A DNA stretch of 64,000 nucleotides, from NCBI GenBank assembly GCA_036346355.1, contig CM070572.1, forward strand, positions 11,477,001-11,541,000, read 5' to 3'. Under the pieces are notes generated by a model. It made no database searches and had not been told where the DNA came from. It worked only from the letters and a program-made list of their open reading frames with translations. This DNA is from Rhipidocladum racemiflorum (lineage: Eukaryota > Streptophyta > Magnoliopsida > Poales > Poaceae). How positions within the stretch are numbered: position 1 is the stretch's first letter; every line of letters starts with the position of its first letter. Shown piece after piece: positions 56,046 through 64,000 of this stretch. The position numbers and the translations under genes are program-made.

Positions 56046-58601
56046 TCATTTCGATACCGCCAGATTTCTCTTAATTAACAAAAGGCAATATATCAAACTT
56101 CCGCAGCAAGGCGCGGGCGGAATCCTAGCTAGTTATATTATATGATTAATCAGACTATATATAATGCATAGGCGTATAATTAATTAAAGATGCTCACAAG
56201 CAATTATAATATATGCACTCCCCTCTCTGATTTGGACGTCGGTTTAGCGCTCTCACCCGTATATGTTAATGCCTTTGCTTCTTCTTTTTTCCCCCTTTTC
56301 GGTGGATCTCAATCAGAATTCAATAAAGACATTAATTAATTTGGTGTAAATTAAAATATTGCACGAAGAAAAGAAAAGAAAAGGTATCAACTACCTGGAA
56401 ATAAAAACTAATTCGCTGAAATGGCATACATTAATTTCTTCAGAAGGCGGAGATACGTAGTACCAGTTATAAATCAGGACACCTCAAATGGCGGGCATAT
56501 AATTTCAGGAGACGACCCGACCGGGAAAGATACCAATGGGAAGCAAGCACTTGCGAATGTGGCCATTGATTGTAGGGTGCGTGTATCTAGCCCGGATTAG
56601 GTCATCACAGATTAAGACCGGCCGGTGGCAGCTGGGCGAATCATTTCCTTTCGAGTCCCATCCAATAAAGTAATTTGACGCGAGACTGCGCGCTTAAGGG
56701 AGGGGTCATTAACAATCAAGCCCTAAAGTCAGACGGCTTAACGGGAAATATATATTAGTATCAATTAGTAATTAGCTAGCTACGGCGCCATGGATGGATG
56801 GATGGACCGGGCGGAGGAGCAAGCGACGTCGCAACGCGACAAGCACGGGAGCTAGCACATGGCCCGCGATGAGACAGCGCGCCGCATGGATTATCTTAAT
56901 CCAAGCTCTAATCTAATTAATCTAATCGCTCTAGCTCGATCCCCACTTGCATGCACGTTACTTTCATCGGTCCTTAGCCCGCCCTTGATTTTTAATTAGC
57001 CGGCCACCCACCCACCGAATGCTAGCTACCCCTAACTAGCCTCGCTATGCATGATTAAGGCCGGTGTTTTTGATTAATTGCATCGCTCCCTTGTCCCTTC
57101 GGTCGAGCTAATCAGCTGCATGCCCAGTGCATTAAATTCGGATTCCCGTGTGGTTAAAGCCGGAAATTTTGCGAGAATAGTCATTGTGATACCTTGTCCT
57201 TTTACTAACAGGGAGTAATTCCCAGAATATATAGATACCGCTCTTGTCCCCAAAATGATCGGGCCCGTGATGCAGGTATTTCTTCCGTTCATTTTCGTAA
57301 GCCGTACTTTGATTTTGCATATTAAGATAAAAATATGAGAGAAAATGATTTAGATGCCTCCACTTAATTGTTTTGGAAGATGAAAGATATATTTTGTGTA
57401 GGTAGTAATAAATAAATGCATATGGTTGAAAAAGAATAAATAGAGGTGCAGAAAGAAAAATCTTATTAAATTAATATGCAAGTTTATAATCTATGAACAA
57501 GATTATTTAAAAAATAAGCTAAAGGAGGGAGTGTTTGCTAACCTTCGCATGGTTCGGTCTGCAATTGGGCATGCATGCATGCGCTGATGCACGTACGGAA
57601 GGAATCGGATGTTGAAGAAAAAGATGAGGGAAAGCTATGAGTTTCGCCTTTTCAAGGAAGAATTATATTGTTAAGTGCCTTCCTGTCTAACAAGTGCCAT
57701 GGCAGGCTTTCTTGATTTTTTTTTAATAAGGAAAAAGTCTATATGTTCTCCCTCTTAATATCATACAAGAATTATATATATTGTTGATTTTTTTTAACAA
57801 GTAATCCTAGATTCTTTGGTTCGTTTAATTTCCATCTTTCATTTACAAAATTGGATAGAACATGTTCTCCCTCTTAATATCATACAAATATTATCCCTCC
57901 GCTTGTTTGATCGTGCCTTTAACTCACCTGGAATACAGCTCCGATCCAATAAATAAAACACGATTTTGTCCAACATAGGATCCACATAGGCCGTTGCACA
58001 ACCCAAAGGTATTGCTCCCCATTTGGCCATCTTAATTTCTCTCCTCTGTTCGTGGGGAGAGGAGGATCGGTCAGAGATGAAGAAAACGGGGAGAAGCTGC
58101 AGGAGGAAGAAGGTTAGGAAGAGGAGAGAAAAATGCGGCTGATAGCTGAGCCGTATAATTTGTTTTTATGAATTATCAAGTCATGTCAGGTCATTTGCTA
58201 ACTAGGACGGTATGTTATCTAAAACCACCTGTAACACCTTCTTTGGATGTGAGCAACACCTTCTTTGGATGTGATTTGCTCTGATTTTAAAAGTTGAGGA
58301 CGGATTTTACCTGGTTTTGTACATGAGGGGCAAAAATTAGACGAACTTAAAAGTTGATGAATCATAGATGGGACCTTTTCCTTTAATTAAACTGGTACTG
58401 GCTAGGCATGCAGCTAGCTAGCAGTACACTGGTTAATTAATCTGCTGCTTTAAGAACAGTGCGGCAAACAGGCTGTAAAGAATAGTAGTTTTCTCTGGGA
58501 TTTTTGTCGCAAAGCAAGACTTAATTAAGAGCACTATCCCAAATTAGTAAAAAGTATATATGCTCAAATTGGGACGCCGATTTGGACTATATGGAGTAGT
58601 A
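56046..58601. other. AT-rich intergenic DNA
   Basis: No gene or defined transposon recognised. It has many GCATGC/TTAATTAA palindromes and a GGAT/ATGG run near 56790. A short duplicated phrase (CACCTTCTTTGGATGTGA) occurs at 58235-58275. CATGTTCTCCCTCTTAATATC occurs near 57740 and 57860. Confidence 0.45.
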
Positions 58602-58865
58602 CTCTCTCCATTGTGGCAATACAAGTCTCCATTTTTGAGGAGTGTTGTAACACAGTACAGGTCCATTGGGAGGTTAAATGTGTAAATTTAATACTGCAAT
58701 ATTTTCATCATATATCTCTACTTTAATGTTGAGAAATGAATAAGCTAGTACTTATAGTACATCATTTATTAAGAGTATGCAATATCGATCCAATAATATT
58801 GACATTTTCTTAAATTTAATGCATTCCTGATCCATGCGTACCGTGAGATCGCTGGGCGGAGGGAG
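58602..58865. mobile_element. Stowaway MITE
   Basis: Ends CTCTCTCCATTGTGGC and (complement) CTCCCTCCGCCCAGCG, flanked by TA on both sides (58600-58601 and 58866-58867). 264 bp, AT-rich. Confidence 0.72.
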
Positions 58866-59690
58866 TAGTACTATCTAGCTAGGTTCTCTCTATCTGCACA
58901 CTTGGAATATTAATTAATTGGGGTGCCTGAATTGGAAAGTTGAGTTTAATATTTCAGCTGTCCAAGCTTCTATGTATTGAAACTATATATACTTGACCTA
59001 GTTTGTGCATTACAACATAATTACAATATTCTAGCTGTTCATGTACGTCATGCTTGTATTGTCTCTTGAGAAAGCAATCGATCGATTAATCATTCGTTCG
59101 AAGAAACATAAGCAATAGTACAACTTTGAAACGGTTTGGATCGAGGCAAAAGGACATATCTCTCTGGACTGATTAATCAGTTCTGTGCATCATCATACTG
59201 TAGTAAGAAAGGTGCCCTTTGCCACATGCATGCTTGCTTGAGTCGTTAATCGATCAACTGCGTGCTTTGCATGACAGCATCTATTTAATTAGCCACCCTT
59301 TGGGGCCTTTTCCTCACGGTACGTGGTTCAGCTCCGACGAGGATTTAGTGGTTAATTAGTTTTTGTGTGACTTTGAGGAATAATTTACAGTGAGAGATTT
59401 AATAATAACTTGAGGTCGATCCATTGCAGTTGCGTGCGCTCCATCATGGTAAAATATATTATTTTCCGGTACATTAGTCTTTCCGAATGCTAGTGTTACA
59501 CACCGTACAAAGGCATGAGTAGAGATCGCCGAGCTAGCCTACTCATGTAGTATCCAGTTTAGGGCTGGCCTACCTAATTGTTATTTACGGACTATAGTTT
59601 TTTCTTCATTAGTTAGTGAACCTGTGTATTCTAGTATAAACTAGATTCTGTTATCATTGTGTACTTGTTACTAGTATCTTTTATTATTAA
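58866..59690. other. AT-rich intergenic DNA, no feature seen
   Basis: No open frame or repeat stands out. Confidence 0.45.
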
Positions 59691-60092
59691 CTAGCAAATT
59701 TACCCGCGCAACTACGTACGCGGCTAGATATTATGATACGATTATCTTTGATATATAACTATATTTTCTATAATTGTGTATTTTTATATAACTCTAATGT
59801 CTATATATTCTAATGTCTATATATATGATTAATATGCACCGTCATAATCTGGTCTCACCAAAGTAAGTGGTGGAGATTCTTGGACTCTTTCTTTTAATCT
59901 AAGCCGTTATAACCCGGGTTCGCTAGAGAGACGGTTATATATTTTCTTTTAAATAATAACATCCGATGATGACTGTAATTAGGGTACACCAGATTAAGGA
60001 CCAGATATTTTACTTTTTTATGAGAATTTCTCGTCTATTTATGTTTTTTTCTTAGCGACTCCCATGAACTTTTAATATATATATATAATAGA
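59691..60092 (-). mobile_element. Small non-autonomous Helitron
   Basis: Minus strand. The 5' end is TCTATTATATATATATATT at 60092. The 3' end has a hairpin of the form CCGCG...CGCGG (GTACGTAGTTG between) followed by GTAAATTTGCTAG, ending at 59691. It lies between A and T, as Helitrons do. 402 bp, with no RepHel gene. Confidence 0.72.
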
Positions 60093-60444
60093 TGTACTTA
60101 TCGTGTCTTGTTAGATCACGGACAGCGAGCTTGCTAGCGTACATAAATCTTTGAAGGATACATGGTTGGAATATCTGAACCGAAGTCGCTTTTAAATAGG
60201 AGATTTGGAGGCGTATCTGCACGTCTCGAAACAAGGTAAGACTCATACCAATCAACTATCTAGAAGTCATGCGTTTATTATCCATCGAAATAGTTGACTT
60301 GTAAGTTGTAACTAAACGGCCAGATTTACATTTAAAAAAAGAGAGAGGAGACTCTAATATTCAATCGAAACCCTGACATGCACTATATTGCTTTGTGGCC
60401 TCCTTTCTTCCCTCTTCTAAAACATTTAAGCCATACAACTTAAT
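60093..60444. other. Intergenic DNA, no feature seen
   Basis: AT-rich spacer between the Helitron and the CACTA element. Confidence 0.45.
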
Positions 60445-61109
60445 TACTACTACAAAATCGGGCATCACAACCGGCCTATTAGAAACGGTTTGATGCGAAC
60501 CTGTTGTAATGCTCGCACCAGAAGCGATTCGTGGCAACATGCCAGAGAGGATCTCTAGAAGCGGTTTGTGGCATGAACCCCTTCTAAAGCCCCACCTTTA
60601 GAAGCGGTTCGTGTCACGAACCCCTTCTAAAGATCTTTACCCTTCTAAAGATCTTTACAAGCGGTTCGTGTCCCCAACCGCTTCTAAAGCTTTAGAAGGG
60701 GTTCGTGTCACGAACCGCTTCTAAAGCTGGGGCTTTAGAAGAGGTTCGTGTCACGAACCGCTTCTAAAGACCCCCTTCAGAAGGGGTTTATGTCACGAAC
60801 CGCTTGTAGAAGCCCAGTTTTAGAAATAATAAAAGGAATGCGTGCCTTACTCTATCAAAGAGCACGCGTGGGTGGGTTGGCTAAATGGATGAGGCGAGTC
60901 ACGAGGATGGAGTGTTGGTCGTGGGTTCGAATCCCGTTCCCACGATATTATTACTGTTTTTTACCGTTTGGTATCGCACCACCACAAGCGGTTCCTAGAA
61001 CCGCTTATGATACCCTTCGAGGTATCACAACCGGTTGCCTAGAAACGGTTGTAAAACCGCTTCTAGAAGTGGTTCCAAACCGCTTTTAGAATCTGGTTCT
61101 GTAGTAGTG
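60445..61109. mobile_element. Non-autonomous CACTA element with tRNA-like insert
   Basis: The left end TACTACTACAAAATC (one substitution from CACTA) and right end complement CACTACTACAGAACC are flanked by the 3-bp duplication AAT (60442-60444 and 61110-61112). The left half is packed with subterminal repeats AGAAGCGGTTCGTG and CACGAACCGCTTCTAAAG in alternating orientation, able to form hairpins. The right half has AACCGCTT/AAGCGGTT copies. 665 bp, no transposase. Confidence 0.92.
60867..60944 (+). pseudogene. tRNA-like sequence inside the CACTA element
   Basis: An acceptor-like pairing of CGTGGGT (60867-60873) with TCCCACG (60938-60944) matches in 6 of 7 positions. TGGCTAAATGG resembles a Pol III A box. 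GGTTCGAATCC is an exact B box, with a T-arm stem GTGGG/CCCGT using two wobble pairs. The D and anticodon arms do not fold convincingly and no anticodon can be assigned. I regard it as tRNA-derived, not as a tRNA gene. Confidence 0.55.
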
Positions 61110-61112
61110 AAT

Positions 61113-62620
61113 CTACCTTTTCCCACACAAACTTTTATAACCTCGATCATCATCTAGATATTTTTATTTGCTGAAATCACCCAAACCTAAGAGTCCGAGA
61201 AATGTCTATACACTCCCTACATGTATGTATGTGTACGCATATACGCATGTGTCCAAGCCCATCAGATCTGCGCGTGTATAAATAATTCTACACATATGCA
61301 TGTATGGATTCCCCTTTTACTAGCATAGTTATTGTTTCATTGTTTACACCTGTGCGGCGTACTTGACCTAACAAACGACGAAGAAATAATAATCAAGCAA
61401 AAGCATGTAGAAGAAGAGCGATAAGAATTAGGTCATGACATGTAAGGCCGTTTTGTCGCCATGCACGCAAGGCGTCACATCAGAGCGCTTACAAGTGTAG
61501 GCGAGTTGGCCCGGCCATCTAGCTCGCCTCCAATTATATTACTCCCGTAGATAAGTTAATCATAAGTTTGAGCACATAAATAATTGGGTTTAGTTGCAGA
61601 AGCCAACACCGGCCGTAGCTTTAATATAGTACCCCCTACTCCTTTGCACAACTGCTCAATGTTTGCACAGCCCACTATCTTCATCAGATCGTTCCTACGC
61701 TTTTGCCCGCCCCGTTTTCAAACATGTACGTACTCCAATCCCTTTGCCCCTCTAGCTGATAGCGTACTCCTGGTCCTGGATACTGCATTCAAACCATCGA
61801 ATTACACGCTCTCGTGGTTTAATTAATACCAGTAGGAATCAAGGGCATGAGGTCGAGCATGCTTTGGAGAGCTGGCTGGACAAATCAGCAGTCGCGGCAA
61901 AAGGAGGAGGCGGGATAATGTTTTGATGTGAAGTACTCACCCAAACAGCAATAAACAACCAGCAAGCAGATGAACACAAAACAATCGAGACGTCGCTATG
62001 CGTGCGTATTTTGACTTCGCCGTGCGTGCTCCCGATCGATGGTTAATTTGCATGCGTATTAATAACTCGACTCTGTGCTCCCGATGTGGGGGAGACGATC
62101 GACATGGATGCATGGTGTGCAAGCCAGGGATCGATGATATATGATCGATCGATACGAGAGAGATACTACTAAGTAGTAGGTTGATAGGTTTAGAGTTGCA
62201 GCTAGCTTGCATTGCAGGAGGAATGGGGCCGGGGAGGCAAGGAGAAGGGGGGAAGGCAGGGTCCCCGAATTCCAGTCCAGACGAAGCTGGTGATGACGGG
62301 GGAGATCAGGCGATCGAGATGGGCTTAACTGTGGCCGCCCGCGTGTGGCCGTGATCGCGATCACGGAAGCGCAAGCGCGCCTTTGTCCCTCCATCACCAC
62401 GTGTCGGACAGCTGTACGGCGGGGGTAGCCGCCCATTCTTGCTTTGACTGGCCCCTTGACCGCACGTGACGGTGCTCGATCCACTCGTACCAACAGAGCC
62501 CGGAGCATGTGTAATATTAGCGCCTCGGCGTCGGATGGGGAATTATATCGGTTTTCATATCTGCCATTTACATTTCCCATCGACCTTCGGAACACACACA
62601 CACACACATATATATATATA
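61113..62620. other. Intergenic DNA, GC-rich from about 61900
   Basis: No gene recognised. 62210-62540 is GC-rich with two ACGTG-containing sites (CACGTG at 62398-62403, and GCACGTGACG near 62462). It could be promoter DNA of a gene outside the window. It ends in a (CA)n(TA)n microsatellite at 62593-62620. Confidence 0.4.
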
Positions 62621-62699
62621 CTAGTTATATGCCCGTGCGTTGCTACGAAAAACAAAATTGATAACGAAAAATAAAAATTAAAAAATAAAAAAAATACTA

Positions 62700-62956
62700 C
62701 TCCCTCCATCCTGAAAAAGAAGTCGTTTTAGAGTTGTCCTAAGTCAAAGTTTTAGAACTTTATCTACAAATAACTTTTAAACCATTTGGATTGAACACAT
62801 AAAAATTACATAAATAGATTTGTCATGAAAAGAGCTTTCAAATATTATAATTTCAATGCATTTTATAAATAAAATGCAATAATTTTTAATGGTCAAAGTT
62901 GTATTTTGGAGACCGTGTCGATGTCCAAAACGACTTCTTTTTCAGGATGGAGGGAG
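62700..62956. mobile_element. Complete Stowaway MITE inside the Helitron
   Basis: TIRs of about 30 bp (CTCCCTCCATCCTGAAAAAG ... and its complement) are perfect by eye, with TA on both sides (62698-62699 and 62957-62958). 257 bp. The best-preserved MITE in the window, so probably the most recent of them. Confidence 0.95.
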
Positions 62957-63040
62957 TATTTCATAAGATCAAACATCTATCTTTAACGCTTCGTTTCTTG
63001 CAAAAGCTGGCTAATTAAAGCAACGCTTCGTTTCTTGCGT

Positions 63041-63165
63041 AGGGCAATTAAGCAGGGCAATTAAGTAGGGCAATTAAGAAGGGCAATTAATGCATCGCTT
63101 CGTTTCTTGCGTAGGGCAATTAAGCAGGGCAATTAAATAGGGCAATTAAGCAGAGCAATTAATGT
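63041..63165 (+). repeat. 12-bp minisatellite AGGGCAATTAAG in the Helitron
   Basis: Two clusters of about four units each of AGGGCAATTAAG/C/T, separated by a repeated block GCTTCGTTTCTTGCGT. A higher-order duplication of about 75 bp is apparent. Confidence 0.88.
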
Positions 63166-63196
63166 GACGTGGGAAGAAACTCTCACTTTATATAGT

Positions 63197-63201
<5 letters not shown>

Positions 63202-63256
<55 letters not shown>
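63202..63256. repeat. (AT)n microsatellite
   Basis: Pure AT dinucleotides adjoining the 5' end of the Helitron. The Helitron 3' side also adjoins a (TA)n run at 62610-62620, so it inserted into a TA microsatellite. Confidence 0.95.
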
Positions 63257-63258
<2 letters not shown>

Positions 63259-64000
63259 TTTTTCATATTTATGAGAGTATGTACTTCCACTTTTCGTATA
63301 TCACTTAAATGAATGTGTCATACTCCTTTATCATTTTCAATATACTCCAATAATAACTATAAGATACTATAATACGATATTATAGAAAATATTTATCGGA
63401 GCCCTTTATTTTTTTGCTATATATACCCTTTTTTATATGTAAAAAAGTATACAAACAAATTATACTATAAAGATGAACTTTGATAAAAATTTTCATGGAA
63501 CACACTTTAGAGTATCTTATAGTCAATATTAGAGTATAATCAAAAGGATAAAAATGTATAACAATATTATTTAAATGGTATATTGAAAGTATGAGTCGTA
63601 CTCCAAAGGCTATGGAATAATACACACACACACATAGCACAATTACCTAGGACATCATGGTGCCTAGGCACCATGCTCCAAAATAGGTATTTTTTCTATT
63701 TATTTGCATTCGAATTTTTTTGAAATTTTTAGGATGTTGAGCTTAACCAGTTTACTAACTAGTTCAAACAACTTTGAATTAAAATTCGAACTAGAGTTTC
63801 TTTTTTTTTTTACGATAGTTTGATTGTAGGTATGTGCTGAGTATATATATAAATCAGCAAAGTATGTAATCCAAATTCGTTCAAATCTTTGAATTCGAGT
63901 ATATTTTTTCAAATATATGTGTTTCATTTGAATTGTTATAGATAGGTATATACCCTAAAACTGAAAGTTTAAAAAAATATACCTGAATTTAACTTGAATT
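63257..64000. other. Very AT-rich intergenic DNA
   Basis: Contains scattered inverted phrases (AGTATGTACTTCC / TATGAGTCGTACT; ACTATAAGATACT / AGTATCTTATAGT) that may be the arms of a degraded MITE spanning about 63275-63610. No gene. Confidence 0.4.
63656..63675. repeat. Perfect 20-bp palindrome
   Basis: CATGGTGCCTAGGCACCATG, perfect over 20 bp, with CCTAGG repeated just to the left. It could be a MITE terminus or a protein-binding site. Confidence 0.9.

Larger units (their letters stand above)
62621..63201 (-). mobile_element. Small non-autonomous Helitron with nested Stowaway
   Basis: Minus strand. The 5' end TCTCTACTATATAAAGTGAG starts at 63201. The 3' end has GCAACGCACGGGCATATAACTAG, ending at 62621, with a weak hairpin CGT...ACG. 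It is flanked by A and T. 581 bp including a 257-bp Stowaway; no protein gene. Confidence 0.78.

Noticed and set aside
60867..60944. Functional tRNA gene
   Set aside because: D and anticodon arms do not fold and no anticodon can be assigned. Only boxes and acceptor pairing are present.
62059..62709. 216-codon minus-strand frame
   Set aside because: Starts in a Helitron/microsatellite and runs through GC-rich DNA without any recognisable domain.

Overview
This window looks like a transposon-rich stretch of a grass (Poaceae) nuclear genome. The evidence is Stowaway and Tourist MITEs, CACTA elements, two small Helitrons, an 85-bp-LTR TRIM, a Tat-type gypsy element with antisense genes, a SIRE-type copia fragment, and an intron-containing plant RNA-binding-protein gene. 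The species cannot be named from sequence alone. Nothing prokaryotic, organellar or CRISPR-like was seen.

Layout. 1-4150: an isolated exon fragment of a VPS34-type phosphatidylinositol 3-kinase, a CACTA terminus, LTR-like sequence and MITE remnants. 4154-13855: a three-level nest, in which a ~612-bp MITE-like element holds a solo Tat/gypsy LTR, which holds an 8.2-kb minus-strand copia element. 13960-17690: a hAT element with 8-bp TSD and a decayed TTF-type transposase. 18850-26445: the one apparently intact host gene, a six-exon RRM protein on the minus strand (CDS 25533 to 21624, 284 codons plus stop). Two Tourist MITEs sit in its second intron and a MITE lies just upstream. A perfect 196-bp direct repeat, offset by 7022 bp, flanks it. 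27893-45499: a full-length Tat gypsy element (matching LTRs, TSD GGAAC), with a hAT-type MITE between gag and pol and a truncated SIRE copia (37020-42556) in its 3' region. 45500-51800: LTR debris, tandem repeats, a small hAT element and an intron-containing HMG-CoA reductase pseudogene. 51811-56045: a hAT-type element, a TRIM and a 5'-truncated LINE. 56046-64000: AT-rich intergenic DNA with Stowaway MITEs, two Helitrons and a CACTA element carrying a tRNA-like insert.

The most unusual signals are these. (1) The 3' region of the Tat element carries two minus-strand reading frames, each behind its own TATA box; one resembles the 'putative gypsy type transposon' (Transposase_28) domain and is now split by the SIRE insertion. 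(2) The SIRE element has an extra reading frame 3' of pol, and about 18 copies of a CGGCACTACCG-type motif lie in its non-coding DNA and LTR. (3) The perfect 196-bp repeat flanks the host gene. Almost all transposon genes here carry frameshifts or stops; the host RRM gene is the only multi-exon model that closes in frame. Eight insertions were dated relative to each other by matching target-site duplications read directly in the sequence.
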